Positions 18,226 through 27,307 of a DNA stretch of 64,000 nt are shown piece after piece. How positions within the stretch are numbered: the first letter of the stretch is position 1; every line of letters starts with the position of its first letter. The DNA comes from Bacillus sp. FJAT-29814. GTDB lineage: Bacteria; Bacillota; Bacilli; Bacillales; Cytobacillaceae. A program made the position numbers and the translations under genes. Under the pieces are notes generated by a model. That model was given only the letters and a program-made list of their open reading frames with translations. It made no database searches and was not told where the DNA came from. The stretch spans positions 376,642 through 440,641 of the forward strand of contig NZ_LMTJ01000005.1 of assembly GCF_001510715.1 (NCBI RefSeq), read 5' to 3'.

Positions 18226-19333
18226 AGTTATTCACTTTTTCTTCAGCTGCTTTTTTCTGAAAGTATTCCTCAGCAACCTTGTCAATTTCTTTCTTCAGTT
18301 CTTCGACCATTTCCGCTTCCGGAACCTTGCGGACAATTTGGCCTTTCCTGAATAGCAAGCCTTCGCCGCGGGCACCGGCAATGCCAATATCCGCCTCGCG
18401 GGCCTCTCCAGGGCCGTTAACCGCACAGCCAAGTACGGAAACTTTGATTGGCGCTTTAATATTTTGAATATACTCTTCGACCTCATTGGCAATGCTGATC
18501 AGATCAATTTCAATTCGGCCGCAAGTTGGACAGGAAATTAATGTAGCGGCATTTGAAGAGAGTCCGAACACCTTCAACAGCTCTCTGGCCACTTTTACTT
18601 CCTCAACAGGATCGGCGCTCAAGGATATCCTCAATGTATTTCCGATTCCCTTGCTGAGAATCGCTCCTAATCCTGCAGCACTTTTTACCGTACCTGAGAA
18701 AAGGGTTCCTGACTCGGTAATCCCAAGATGTAACGGATAATCAAACGCCTTTGCCGCTTTTTCGTAAGCTTCAATTGCCAAATTTACATCAGATGCTTTC
18801 ATCGATACGATAATGTCGTGGAAATCCAAGTCTTCAAGAATTTTGATATGATGAAGGGCGCTCTCGACCATGCCATCAGCGGTTGGATAACCGTATTTAT
18901 CAAGGATTCTTTTTTCAAGCGACCCCGCATTAACTCCGATACGAATAGGGATCCCTTTCTCCTTAGCAGCCTTTACTACGGCTTCAACCTTTTCTTTTCT
19001 GCCGATATTCCCTGGGTTGATCCTAATTTTGTCCGCTCCGCCTTCAATGGCTTTGAGGGCAAGTTTATAGTCAAAGTGAATGTCTACCACAAGTGGAATA
19101 TTAATGCGCTTCTTAATTTCTGGAATCGCGTTTGCCGCTCTTTCGTCCGGGCAGGCGACTCGGACAATCTGGCAGCCTGCATCTTCAAGGCGCTTTATTT
19201 CTGCAACCGTTGCCTCAACATCATGAGTCTTGGTTGTGGTCATGCTTTGGATAATGATTTCATTGTTGCCGCCAATGGTTAAATTTCCTACCTTTATTGG
19301 CCGGGTTTTCGTGCGATGTATGATTTCACTCAC
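18224..19333 (-). CDS. ispG: 4-hydroxy-3-methylbut-2-en-1-yl diphosphate synthase IspG (GcpE)
   Basis: 369 aa. It performs the penultimate step of the MEP pathway, converting MEcPP to HMBPP with a 4Fe-4S cluster. Cluster cysteines lie in ISCPTCGR and [10 protein letters not shown] near the C-terminus; the TIM-barrel substrate motifs [13 protein letters not shown] and RINPGNIG are present. The start is GTG with GAAGGAG ten bases upstream. It provides the substrate for IspH, encoded about 7 kb away. Confidence 0.96.
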   Translation of the reverse strand: MSEIIHRTKTRPIKVGNLTIGGNNEIIIQSMTTTKTHDVEATVAEIKRLEDAGCQIVRVACPDERAANAIPEIKKRINIPLVVDIHFDYKLALKAIEGGADKIRINPGNIGRKEKVEAVVKAAKEKGIPIRIGVNAGSLEKRILDKYGYPTADGMVESALHHIKILEDLDFHDIIVSMKASDVNLAIEAYEKAAKAFDYPLHLGITESGTLFSGTVKSAAGLGAILSKGIGNTLRISLSADPVEEVKVARELLKVFGLSSNAATLISCPTCGRIEIDLISIANEVEEYIQNIKAPIKVSVLGCAVNGPGEAREADIGIAGARGEGLLFRKGQIVRKVPEAEMVEELKKEIDKVAEEYFQKKAAEEKVNN

Positions 19334-19445
19334 GTATAATTCGCTCCTTCAGCTGGATTCGAATAGTAAATTAGAAAAACAATTCATTATAATTGTATCG
19401 CCAGCCGCTATTTTTGACAAGGATAAGGAATTCAATCCATCTCCC

Positions 19446-19781
19446 TTAGTGTGAGTAATCGGGAAAATGATATGTAGACCCGATTTGGATTTTTTCCGGA
19501 CTTTTCCCCGGATTTAAGGCTTGGAAATCCTCAATCAGCTCGGAAATGGATACTGGGAGTGGTTTACCCAACCTATGTTCAACGATGGAAATGACAGTTT
19601 CCCCTGGTTTTACCTTTTCCGAAAACGAGGGTAAAGCCACATCAGGTTTCTGAATTTTGGTTTTGGTAGCATTGGCCTCAACTTGTCCATTAGCAGGTGC
19701 TGGGAGTGTGCCAACTGTTAAATCAAAATAAATGACATATATAATCAAAATGGATAAAAGTATCCCAAATAATGTTTTCAT
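19446..19781 (-). CDS. yqfZ: YqfZ, membrane-anchored LysM-type protein
   Basis: 111 aa. A single N-terminal hydrophobic helix (residues ~5-20) leads to an Ala/Lys-rich linker and a C-terminal domain resembling LysM (VKPGETVISIVEH ... ALNPGKSPEKIQIGSTYHFP). LysM domains bind peptidoglycan, so an outer-face wall-binding role is likely but unproven. It lies upstream of ispG on the same strand, as B. subtilis yqfZ does. Confidence 0.75.
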   Translation of the reverse strand: MKTLFGILLSILIIYVIYFDLTVGTLPAPANGQVEANATKTKIQKPDVALPSFSEKVKPGETVISIVEHRLGKPLPVSISELIEDFQALNPGKSPEKIQIGSTYHFPDYSH

Positions 19782-19848
19782 CCTAAATGGCCTCCAAATG
19801 GAAAGATACTAATTCGTATGCTTGTCCAATTGGGAATAGAACTGACAA

Positions 19849-19877
19849 ATAAAAAAACACCCTAAAACGGGTGTCTT
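19849..19877 (-). terminator. Terminator after yqgB
   Basis: On the minus strand, GACACCCG and GGGTGT arms are followed by TTTTTTTATTT, directly after the yqgB stop codon. Confidence 0.8.
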
Positions 19878-20651
19878 TTAACTGCTTTTTTTCGGTTTAG
19901 GGATTTCGTTAATCGCCAGCAATAACACGATAAGGACAACAATCCAGTTAATTAGGGAACTATTAGGAACTGTTGTCTTAAGTGCAGTCATGATTGTAAA
20001 GAACAGGGTCGGAAGTGTTTCACTGTAGGCCGCCATTCTCCAAAGTTGGCCATAGTTTAGTTTTCTGCCAAGAATGTTCTTTAATGCAAGTCCAATTAAA
20101 GCAACAATCGATACCTCAATAAAACTAGCGGCACTTGAAAACAAATAAATAACGATTGAAATGACAGAGAGAATGATTCCTCGGGCACTGCTTATATTAT
20201 GTAGGAAATCAAGCAGGTTGTCCTTGGTCAAGTCAAGCCCTTGCATCATCGAATAGGGATATGTCTCAGTCTGACCGCCAGCAGATAGAACAAATTCATC
20301 CTTCAAAAGGGCAAATGCATCTCCTTCATCCGCAACTTCAACATTGGAAACAGCCCCGGTTGGATCAAGAATAAATGTAAAGCCTTCTTTATTGATGGTA
20401 ACTGGCACCTTGGTGTCAGCAGTTAGCTCTCCATTTTTAATCGAAAACTCCGGTGTCTCTTCCTCGATAATGGTTTTGGCCGATTCTAATCCGGTTGACA
20501 AGGCCGTACTAAAAAAAATGATCGAAGGTAGGACAGAAATAAGCGTCAGGAAGAAGACATAAAGAATGGTTTTGCCAATCCCCTGAAACCGAAACAAGGC
20601 AATGTCTTTGGGGGAATAAATGCTTTTTGCAAATTGCTTAAAAATATTCAT
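19878..20651 (-). CDS. yqgB: DUF1189 family integral membrane protein
   Basis: About 257 aa. One membrane helix near the N-terminus (~residues 27-50) is followed by an extracytoplasmic acidic domain (~55-150) and about four more helices. The family has no known function. ATG 20651 is preferred over GTG 20660 because AAGGTGG is five bases upstream of it. The position between yqfZ and sodA corresponds to B. subtilis yqgB. Confidence 0.75.
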   Translation of the reverse strand: MNIFKQFAKSIYSPKDIALFRFQGIGKTILYVFFLTLISVLPSIIFFSTALSTGLESAKTIIEEETPEFSIKNGELTADTKVPVTINKEGFTFILDPTGAVSNVEVADEGDAFALLKDEFVLSAGGQTETYPYSMMQGLDLTKDNLLDFLHNISSARGIILSVISIVIYLFSSAASFIEVSIVALIGLALKNILGRKLNYGQLWRMAAYSETLPTLFFTIMTALKTTVPNSSLINWIVVLIVLLLAINEIPKPKKSS

Positions 20652-20719
20652 AATGACCACCTTAACAACATAAATTCACTATTCTATTGTAGCCTTTGCA
20701 GGGAAGATATACAAGAAAG

Positions 20720-20740
20720 ACCGCCATAATATCGGCGGTC
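20720..20740 (-). terminator. Terminator after the fnr-like gene
   Basis: Arms GACCGCC and GGCGGTC (7 bp) around GATATTAT are followed on the minus strand by TTTCTTGT. Confidence 0.6.
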
Positions 20741-20750
20741 TAGGCTATTG

Positions 20751-20793
20751 TCCAGCTCCAGCGCCTAGCCCCTCGAGGCGCTTTCGCTCTTCT
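20751..20793. repeat. Truncated copy of the 22483-22600 intergenic repeat
   Basis: TCCAGCTCCAGCGCCTAGCC and the following CCTCGAGG are identical to the start of the longer copy at 22483; the central part is missing and it resumes at GGCGCTTTCGCT, close to the other copy's end. It abuts the stop codon of the fnr-like gene. Confidence 0.8.
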
Positions 20794-21487
20794 AGTTAAC
20801 TCCACAAATCTCGTAAGCGCAGTTTTGGCAGTCTACTTCACGTTTAAGATAATGAATATCTTTGATGGTAAATTTCTGATTATCGTAGGCGATTATATCC
20901 TTTTCCCGCAATTCCTTCAGTGCCCGCTGAATCACTTCCCGGGTGCCATAGGTTAAGTTGGCCAATTCCTGATGTGTCAATGGCAAATCAATAAGGATGC
21001 CATCAGAGGTCACAATCCCGTAGGAATTGCATAGTCGGATCAGGATGGAATACAGACCGCCTTTTTTTCCGTTCATGATTAAGTCCTGACATTTCATTTG
21101 GGCCTTTAAATAGCTGGTTGACAGCCAAGCTGCAAGTGCAGTCATCGCTTCTGGGTCGGTCATGACAAAGTTTTCAAATTCTTCCCGTTTAATATACAGC
21201 AGCTCACAGTCATCTAATGTTTTGGCATAAAACTGGTATCGCGGGTTTGCCTTAAACAGCGGATACTCGACGATTAATTCACGATTATTTAATACTTTCA
21301 AAATGAAATCCTTGCCACGCACATGCACGCGGCCAAGGGCAATACTTCCACTTAGAAGAATGTAAACATAATGGGCAGGGTCCTTTTCTAGAAACAGAAC
21401 AGAACCTGCCTTTACCTTCTGTACGGGCTCAGTTTTATAGAAAAAATGATACAATAAGCTGTAAATTGAATTCCCTGTTTTCAGCAT
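20792..21487 (-). CDS. fnr: Crp/Fnr family regulator with a Bacillus Fnr-type C-terminal iron-sulfur motif
   Basis: About 231 aa from ATG 21487; GTG 21496 lies inside the ribosome binding site AAAGGAGTGG. A cyclic-nucleotide-binding fold (~15-115) is followed by a dimerisation helix and a winged helix with LTHQELANLTYGTREVIQRA as recognition region. The C-terminus carries CQNCAYEIC, that is C-x2-C-x4-C. This is the spacing of the three cluster cysteines of B. subtilis Fnr (C227, C230, C235), and an aspartate in the central helix (QDLIMNGKKG) is a candidate fourth ligand. So an oxygen-responsive, cluster-dependent activator is likely. It is divergent from sodA. Confidence 0.8.
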   Translation of the reverse strand: MLKTGNSIYSLLYHFFYKTEPVQKVKAGSVLFLEKDPAHYVYILLSGSIALGRVHVRGKDFILKVLNNRELIVEYPLFKANPRYQFYAKTLDDCELLYIKREEFENFVMTDPEAMTALAAWLSTSYLKAQMKCQDLIMNGKKGGLYSILIRLCNSYGIVTSDGILIDLPLTHQELANLTYGTREVIQRALKELREKDIIAYDNQKFTIKDIHYLKREVDCQNCAYEICGVN

Positions 21488-21717
21488 GCCTGCCACTCCT
21501 TTTTATCCCTTCTAATTTGATTAAAAAGAATTAAAAACAGTGTGTCAATATTGGTTTTACATAATATGGAATCAAAGCGGCGGAGCTATGACAAAAATCG
21601 TTGACAGAATGCGAGATAGGGGATTCATGACAATTTTTCGAAATATCTAAAATACGACCCTTGGAATATTTGTTGGAAATCTGGGTATTTTATATATGGT
21701 GGAATCGAGCATTTTAT

Positions 21718-21746
21718 TTGAAACGATAACACTTATTTGGTAATCT
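21718..21746 (+). promoter_or_regulatory. Promoter of sodA
   Basis: TTGAAA (21718-21723), a 17-bp spacer and TAATCT (21741-21746) with an extended TGG directly before it. It lies in the 338-bp gap between the divergent fnr-like and sodA genes. I found no clear Fnr palindrome (TGTGA-N6-TCACA) in the gap. Confidence 0.6.
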
Positions 21747-21825
21747 TAATTAAAAGCTTTAGAATATTCCAAAAGTCCGTTTGGAATGGCTGAAGCAAAT
21801 AATCTTTACATAGGAGGAATTTCTC

Positions 21826-22434
21826 ATGGCATTTGAATTACCAAAACTGCCTTATGCAGAAGATGCACTAGAACCACACATTGATAAAGAAACGATGAAT
21901 ATCCACCACACTAGACACCATAACACCTATGTTACTAATTTAAACAATGCTTTAGCAGGAAATGAAGAATTGCTATCCAAATCAGTTGAAGAAGTCATTT
22001 CCAATTTGGATGCTGTTCCTGAATCTGCTCGTACAGCTGTCCGCAACAATGGCGGCGGTCATGCTAATCACTCTTTATTTTGGACAATCCTTTCTCCAAA
22101 TGGCGGGGGCGCTCCAAGCGGTGAATTGGCAGATGCGATCAACTCTAAATTTGGCAGCTTTGAAGCGTTCAAAGAAGAGTTTGCAAAAGCGGCTACAACC
22201 CGCTTCGGTTCAGGCTGGGCATGGCTGTCTGTGAACAATGGCGAATTGGAGTTAAGCAGCACTCCAAACCAGGATTCACCGTTAATGGAAGGCAAAACTC
22301 CTATCCTCGGACTTGACGTTTGGGAGCATGCTTACTATTTAAAATATCAAAACAAGCGTCCTGATTATATTGGCGCATTCTGGAACGTTGTGAACTGGGA
22401 TGAAGTTGCTAAGCGTTACAGCGCAGCAAAATAA
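21826..22434 (+). CDS. sodA: Manganese superoxide dismutase
   Basis: 202 aa, complete. It converts superoxide to oxygen and hydrogen peroxide in the cytoplasm. The four metal ligands are H27, H82, D164 and H168 ([11 protein letters not shown]). GGPP-like and GGGHANH segments favour manganese over iron. TAGGAGGAA precedes the ATG. It is monocistronic with its own promoter and terminator. Confidence 0.96.
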   Translation: MAFELPKLPYAEDALEPHIDKETMNIHHTRHHNTYVTNLNNALAGNEELLSKSVEEVISNLDAVPESARTAVRNNGGGHANHSLFWTILSPNGGGAPSGELADAINSKFGSFEAFKEEFAKAATTRFGSGWAWLSVNNGELELSSTPNQDSPLMEGKTPILGLDVWEHAYYLKYQNKRPDYIGAFWNVVNWDEVAKRYSAAK

Positions 22435-22448
22435 TTTAAGATTAAATC

Positions 22449-22479
22449 AAAGGCAGCTGATTAAGCTGTCTTTTTTTTG
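22449..22479 (+). terminator. Terminator after sodA
   Basis: Arms AGGCAGCT and AGCTGTCT (one G-U pair) around GATTA are followed by eight or more T residues. Confidence 0.85.
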
Positions 22480-22482
22480 TAA

Positions 22483-22600
22483 TCCAGCTCCAGCGCCTAG
22501 CCCCTCGAGGTCTTAAGCCGTCCCCCTCCGGAGGGCAGGCCCATCCTGCGGGTTACGTCTTAAGCTTGTCGGGGCTGACCAAGGCGCTTCCGCTTTTTTT
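22483..22600. repeat. Intergenic GC-rich repeat, full-length copy
   Basis: The element begins TCCAGCTCCAGCGCCTAGCC, has an internal hairpin (CCCTCCGGAGGG) and long self-complementary segments (GTCTTAAG, CGACAAGC/GCTTGTCG), and ends AAGGCGCTTCCGCTTTT. A shortened copy is at 20751-20793. I recognise the type as a dispersed non-coding repeat of Bacillus-like genomes. It has no coding capacity. Confidence 0.8.
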
Positions 22601-22658
22601 TGTATAAGAACAGCCCGCTTGATAAAGACTACCTGTTAAGAAAAAGGGGAGTTTTTTA

Positions 22659-23876
22659 ATGCCAAAAAAGTTTAAATTTCTGGGTGATGTCGAGTTAACC
22701 AAGGATTTGTCACTGCTTTTGATCATTGGCGGGCTTTATTCCTTAAGTGTGGCTCTGTCCAATACGTTTGTAAACATTTACTTGTGGAAGCAAACAGGGA
22801 AGTACTCTGACTTGGCGCTTTATAATCTGTCAATCGTCGTCCTGCAGCCATTAACCTTCATTTTGGCCGGACGCTGGGCAAAAAAAATTGACCGTGTCAT
22901 TGTGCTGAGAATTGGTGTCATTTTTTTAGCTTTGTTTTATTTGGCCGTGTTAATCACCGGCTCAAAAGCAGCCACTTTTTTATTGGTCCTGGGGAGCCTG
23001 CTGGGTGTGGGCTACGGATTTTATTGGCTTGCCTATAATGTGCTGACCTTTGAAATAACCGAGCCGGAAACGAGGGACTTTTTTAACGGATTCTTGGGAA
23101 TTTTGTCCTCTTTGGGAGGAATGATCGGTCCCATTGCGGCGGGCATCATTATTACGAGATTTGAAAAGTTTACCGGGTATACCATTGTATTTGGTTTGTC
23201 GCTTTCCTTGTTCGCCCTGGCGGTGATCCTGAGTTTCTCATTGAAACCAAGACCAGCAAACGGCAAGTACTGTTTTAAACGTATTTTTGAAGAAAGAAAA
23301 CAAAATGAAAATTGGCGTCTCGTTACCAACGCCCATTTTTTTCAGGGCCTGAGAGAAGGGACGTTTTTATTTGTCATTTCAGTGTTTGTTTATCTTTCTA
23401 CTGGAAGTGAAATGGCTCTTGGGACATTCGGACTCATTAATTCAGGAATATCCTTCATCGCCTATTATCTCGCCTCAAGGCTAATTAAAAAAAGTTACCG
23501 CAAAAAAGCTATTCTTATTGGCGGACTAATTCTTTATGCCGCCGTGTTGGTAATCGTGTGGGAAGTCAGTTATGCCAAATTGTTAATTTATGCCGCCATG
23601 ATTGCTATCGCCTATCCGCTGCTGCTGGTACCTTATATGTCAACAACCTATGATGTGATCGGAGGAGGGTGGAAAGCTGCGGAGATGAGAATTGAGTATA
23701 TTGTAGTCCGGGAAATATTCCTGAATATCGGCCGAATTGTTTCTATCTTGGCGTTCCTGGGTACAGTTACTCTGTTTAACGCGGAAAAAAGCATCCCGAT
23801 TTTATTGTTATTTTTGGGAGCAGGTCACTCGTTAATCTATTTGTTTATTAAAAGAGTTCAGTTACCTGCCACTTAA
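22659..23876 (+). CDS. yqgE: MFS transporter YqgE
   Basis: 405 aa with about twelve hydrophobic helices and a central cytoplasmic loop near residue 200 (KRIFEERKQNENWR). The major facilitator superfamily motif between helices 2 and 3 is RWAKKIDR. AAGGGGAG precedes the ATG. It sits between sodA and pbpA as in B. subtilis. The substrate is unknown. Confidence 0.88.
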   Translation: MPKKFKFLGDVELTKDLSLLLIIGGLYSLSVALSNTFVNIYLWKQTGKYSDLALYNLSIVVLQPLTFILAGRWAKKIDRVIVLRIGVIFLALFYLAVLITGSKAATFLLVLGSLLGVGYGFYWLAYNVLTFEITEPETRDFFNGFLGILSSLGGMIGPIAAGIIITRFEKFTGYTIVFGLSLSLFALAVILSFSLKPRPANGKYCFKRIFEERKQNENWRLVTNAHFFQGLREGTFLFVISVFVYLSTGSEMALGTFGLINSGISFIAYYLASRLIKKSYRKKAILIGGLILYAAVLVIVWEVSYAKLLIYAAMIAIAYPLLLVPYMSTTYDVIGGGWKAAEMRIEYIVVREIFLNIGRIVSILAFLGTVTLFNAEKSIPILLLFLGAGHSLIYLFIKRVQLPAT

Positions 23877-23906
23877 TGCGGTGAGATTTTTCTCATCGCA
23901 TTTTTT
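23876..23906 (+). terminator. Terminator after yqgE
   Basis: Arms ATGCGGTGAGA and TCTCATCGCAT are followed by a T-run; the hairpin starts at the yqgE stop. Confidence 0.85.
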
Positions 23907-24004
23907 GTGCAGTTGAATTTTGTCGAAAATGGTAAGTGTTCCTCATAGAAAAAAACAGCACTTTCCTTTAAAATAGATAAGGTTATAGGAAGAGGAGGTG
24001 CACT

Positions 24005-26140
24005 TTGCCATTGAATAAGAAGAAAAAGAAAAAATCTCTGGTTCCGTTTCGGTTAAACGTATTGTTTTTTATCGTTTTCATGCTGTTTTCAATCCTTGTT
24101 TTGCGTCTAGGAGAACTGCAAATTGTTTTTGGCGAGGATTTTAAGCGGGAGATTGAACGGACCGAGGCCGTTACTGTCAGCAATCCCGTACCGCGTGGAA
24201 AGATGTTTGACCGGAACGGGAACATTATTGTCGACAACACTCCGTTAAATGCGATTACTTATACAAAGTCACAGAAGACAAGCCAGGAAGAAATGCTAGA
24301 AACAGCGGAAAAATTGGCGAAAATTATTAATATGGATACAGAAAAGATTCCGGTTCGGGATAAGAAGGATTACTGGATTATCAAACATCCGAAGCAGGCA
24401 AAAGAAAAAATTACAAAAAAAGAATGGGCTCAATATGAAGAGAAGAAATTGGAAGACAAAGATATTTACAAATTGCAGCTCGAAAGGGTTACCGATGAGG
24501 AATTGAACAGCATTCAAGGCGAAGACCTTGAAACGCTGGCCATTTATCGGAAATTTAACAGCGGGTATGCGTTAACGCCGCAAATCGTCAAAAATAAAGA
24601 TGTAACACCAGATGAATTTGCTGCAGTGAGTGAAAATCTCGAGAACCTTCCCGGAGTGGATACTACTACCGATTGGGACCGGTTATATGTGACAGGAAAT
24701 ACGTTAAGATCCATCCTTGGTGATGTGTCTTCTTCCGAATCAGGGCTTCCTAAAGATCAATTGGAAAAGTATCTTGTCAAGGATTACAGCCGTAATGATC
24801 GAGTTGGCAAGAGCTATCTTGAACAAAAATATGAAGATGTTCTCCATGGGGAAAAAGCCAAGGTGAAAAATATTACCGATAAATCCGGAAAAGTATTATC
24901 TACTGAGGTTATATCAGAAGGAAAACGGGGCAAGGACCTCGTATTAACAATTGATATGGACCTGCAAAAACAGGTTGAACAAATCATTGAAGAAGAAATG
25001 TGGGCTGCCAAGCAAAAATATCCAAATACGGCACTTTTGGACCGCGCTTTCGTGGTTGTAATGAATCCAAAAACTGGGGAAGTCCTTTCGCTCGGCGGTA
25101 GACAAATAGTCAAAGATAAAGAGACTGGAAAACCTGAAATGCGGGATTATGCTCAAGGAACCTTTACATCTTCGTATGCGGTTGGATCATCAGTCAAAGG
25201 CGCCACAATATTGACGGGATATCAGACCGGGGCGATCAAACCGGGAACAGTCCTTTTAGATGAACCATTGCGTATCGCAAGTACAAAGCCGAAATCTTCA
25301 TGGAAGACATTCGGCTCTATTAATGATCAAAGAGCACTCCAAGTATCATCCAACGTCTATATGTTTAAAACAGCGATTGCTATGGCGGGGGGACATTATG
25401 TTCCAAATAAACCGCTGCCGCTTGATTATACGGCATTTAATACGATGAGAAGATACTTCAGCCAATTTGGTCTGGGTGTTCGAACGGGAATTGATTTGCC
25501 AAATGAAATGACCGGATTCCCTGGTGCAGACAAAACACCTGGTTTGCTACTTGACCTTGCGATCGGCCAGTATGACACGTATACCCCGCTCCAGCTTGCC
25601 CAGTACGTTTCAACGATTGCCAATGGCGGATATCGGGTTCAGCCCCATATCGTGAAAGAAATTCGTGAGCCGCTAATGGAAAATAATGAATTGGGTCCTA
25701 TCATAAAAGAACTGGAGCCAAAAGTGTTAAATCGGATCGATATGAAAGAAGAATGGATCAACCGGGTTCAAGAAGGTTTCCGCATGGTTATGCAAGTTGG
25801 CGACGGAACCGGTGTCGGCCATTGGAAGAACAAAACGTATAATCCGGCTGGAAAAACGGGTACGGCACAGGCCTTTTATGACGGATCAGATAAATCAAAA
25901 CGCATGACGCCTGTTACGAGCCTAAGCCTCGTTACTTACGCGCCTGAAGATAACCCGGAAGTTGCCATGGCAGTTGTTGTTCCATGGGCCTATCAAGGGC
26001 ACAGCGGGCCAAGCATTAATCATTTAATCGGTACCAGAGTAATGGATGCATATTTTAATTTGAAAAATTCACGTCAAGAACCTGCTGCAGAAAATGCAGA
26101 GATTGCTGCGGAAGTGCCGGCAGCGGGTAATAATCAGTAA
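24005..26140 (+). CDS. pbpA: Penicillin-binding protein 2A (class B transpeptidase)
   Basis: 711 aa. It is a cell-wall transpeptidase; in B. subtilis PbpA acts in rod-shape maintenance and spore outgrowth. A basic N-terminus (KKKKKKS) and one membrane helix (~residues 18-38) are followed by the dimerisation domain and the transpeptidase domain. The latter has the active-site serine in SSVKGA, then SSNVYM and GKTGTAQA. The start is TTG six bases after GGAGG. The last 20 residues are Ala/Glu-rich and variable. Confidence 0.94.
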   Translation: MPLNKKKKKKSLVPFRLNVLFFIVFMLFSILVLRLGELQIVFGEDFKREIERTEAVTVSNPVPRGKMFDRNGNIIVDNTPLNAITYTKSQKTSQEEMLETAEKLAKIINMDTEKIPVRDKKDYWIIKHPKQAKEKITKKEWAQYEEKKLEDKDIYKLQLERVTDEELNSIQGEDLETLAIYRKFNSGYALTPQIVKNKDVTPDEFAAVSENLENLPGVDTTTDWDRLYVTGNTLRSILGDVSSSESGLPKDQLEKYLVKDYSRNDRVGKSYLEQKYEDVLHGEKAKVKNITDKSGKVLSTEVISEGKRGKDLVLTIDMDLQKQVEQIIEEEMWAAKQKYPNTALLDRAFVVVMNPKTGEVLSLGGRQIVKDKETGKPEMRDYAQGTFTSSYAVGSSVKGATILTGYQTGAIKPGTVLLDEPLRIASTKPKSSWKTFGSINDQRALQVSSNVYMFKTAIAMAGGHYVPNKPLPLDYTAFNTMRRYFSQFGLGVRTGIDLPNEMTGFPGADKTPGLLLDLAIGQYDTYTPLQLAQYVSTIANGGYRVQPHIVKEIREPLMENNELGPIIKELEPKVLNRIDMKEEWINRVQEGFRMVMQVGDGTGVGHWKNKTYNPAGKTGTAQAFYDGSDKSKRMTPVTSLSLVTYAPEDNPEVAMAVVVPWAYQGHSGPSINHLIGTRVMDAYFNLKNSRQEPAAENAEIAAEVPAAGNNQ

Positions 26141-26168
26141 ACCTGTCTCGATTCGAGACAGGTTTTTT
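26140..26168 (+). terminator. Terminator after pbpA
   Basis: Arms AACCTGTCTCG and CGAGACAGGTT around ATT are followed by TTTTT. Confidence 0.9.
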
Positions 26169-26197
26169 TATAGTTTAATAGTTTAATAGTTTAACAA

Positions 26198-26257
26198 TTT
26201 ACAAAACTCATACATTGATTTACATAAGCTTTACATTTCGTTAAAACACAGTTTACA
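26198..26257 (+). promoter_or_regulatory. PhoP binding region upstream of pstS (six half-sites)
   Basis: TTTACA-like hexamers start at 26198, 26209, 26219, 26230, 26241 and 26252, a 10-11 bp period: TTTACA, CATACA, TTTACA, TTTACA, TTAAAA, TTTACA. This is the PhoP box pattern (TT(A/C/T)ACA direct repeats on one DNA face). TATTCT at 26267-26272 is a candidate -10 just downstream. Confidence 0.85.
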
Positions 26258-26317
26258 GAGATTCTTTATTCTTGTAATTGTAAAGCAAAACGAACAGTCG
26301 TAGGAGGAATTTACACG

Positions 26318-27223
26318 ATGAAAAATTTCAAAAAGTTTGGTCTAGCGATATTAACAGCTATTCTAATGATATTTGCAGCAGCGTGCGGCTCTAACTCTAC
26401 AGACAAAGAAAATGAAACAGGAAATAATGGAGAACTATCGGGATCATTGGTTATTTCTGGTTCTTCGGCCATGCAGCCGTTAATTGCTGCCGCAGCTGAA
26501 GAATTCATGGCTGAAAATCCAAAGGTTGACATCCAAGTAAATGCGGGCGGTTCTGGGACAGGCTTATCACAGGTTGCTGAAGGCTCTGTTGGAATCGGTA
26601 ACTCCGATGTTTTTGCTGAAGAAAAAGAAGGTATTCCAGCCGGCGAACTTGTTGACCACAAGGTTGCGGTAGTTGGCATGACTGCTGCAATTAACCCTAA
26701 AGTGGGAATAAAAGATATTACAAAAGAAGATTTGATTAAAGTATTTACCGGAAAAATCACGAACTGGAAAGAACTCGGCGGTAAAGATCAAAAGATTGTT
26801 CTTGTAAACCGTCCTGACTCTTCCGGAACCCGAGCAATATTTAATAAATTCGCGCTGGATGGCGCTACACCTGCAGAAGGTATTACAGAGGATTCCTCAA
26901 ATACAGTTAAAAAGATTATCAGTGAAACAGATGGCGCAATTGGTTATCTAGCATTCTCATACTTTACCGATGATAAAGTTACACCGCTAGCGATTGATGG
27001 TGTTGAACCGACTGAAGAAAATGTGCAATCCGGAGATTTCCCTGTTTGGGCTTACCAGCATTCTTATACTAAAGGCGAAGCGGAAGGCTTAGCCAAAGCG
27101 TTCCTGGAATATTTAATGTCAGATGAAATCCAAACCACTTTATTGAAAGAACAAGGATATCTACCTGTTACAAAAATGAAAGTAGAACGCGATGCGGAAG
27201 GCAACCAAAAAGATATTAAATAA
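26318..27223 (+). CDS. pstS: Phosphate-binding lipoprotein PstS
   Basis: 301 aa. It captures phosphate outside the cell for the Pst importer. The signal peptide ends in the lipobox FAAAC with C23 as the lipidated residue. Phosphate-binding segments are SGSSAMQPL, NAGGSGTGL and NRPDSSGTRAIFNKF. TAGGAGGAA precedes the ATG. It is the first gene of the operon, behind the PhoP sites, and is followed by a stem-loop before pstC. Confidence 0.95.
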   Translation: MKNFKKFGLAILTAILMIFAAACGSNSTDKENETGNNGELSGSLVISGSSAMQPLIAAAAEEFMAENPKVDIQVNAGGSGTGLSQVAEGSVGIGNSDVFAEEKEGIPAGELVDHKVAVVGMTAAINPKVGIKDITKEDLIKVFTGKITNWKELGGKDQKIVLVNRPDSSGTRAIFNKFALDGATPAEGITEDSSNTVKKIISETDGAIGYLAFSYFTDDKVTPLAIDGVEPTEENVQSGDFPVWAYQHSYTKGEAEGLAKAFLEYLMSDEIQTTLLKEQGYLPVTKMKVERDAEGNQKDIK

Positions 27224-27247
27224 GGACACATATTTCGTTTAGTAAAG

Positions 27248-27274
27248 AGGGTAAATGCTGTTTGCGTTTACCCT
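27248..27274 (+). other. Intercistronic stem-loop between pstS and pstC
   Basis: AGGGTAAATGC pairs with GCGTTTACCCT (11 bp, one G-U) around a 5-nt loop. No T-run follows, so it is not a good terminator; it could partly attenuate or stabilise the pstS message. Confidence 0.6.
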
Positions 27275-27307
27275 ATTACGACATAATCAAGAGGAGTTTG
27301 GTTTATT

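Noticed and set aside
18818..19282. 154-codon plus-strand frame within ispG
   Set aside because: Antisense shadow of a conserved gene; no ribosome binding site and no recognisable product.
21488..21825. Fnr operator in the fnr-sodA gap
   Set aside because: TGTGTCAATATTGG and similar sequences do not form the TGTGA-N6-TCACA palindrome.
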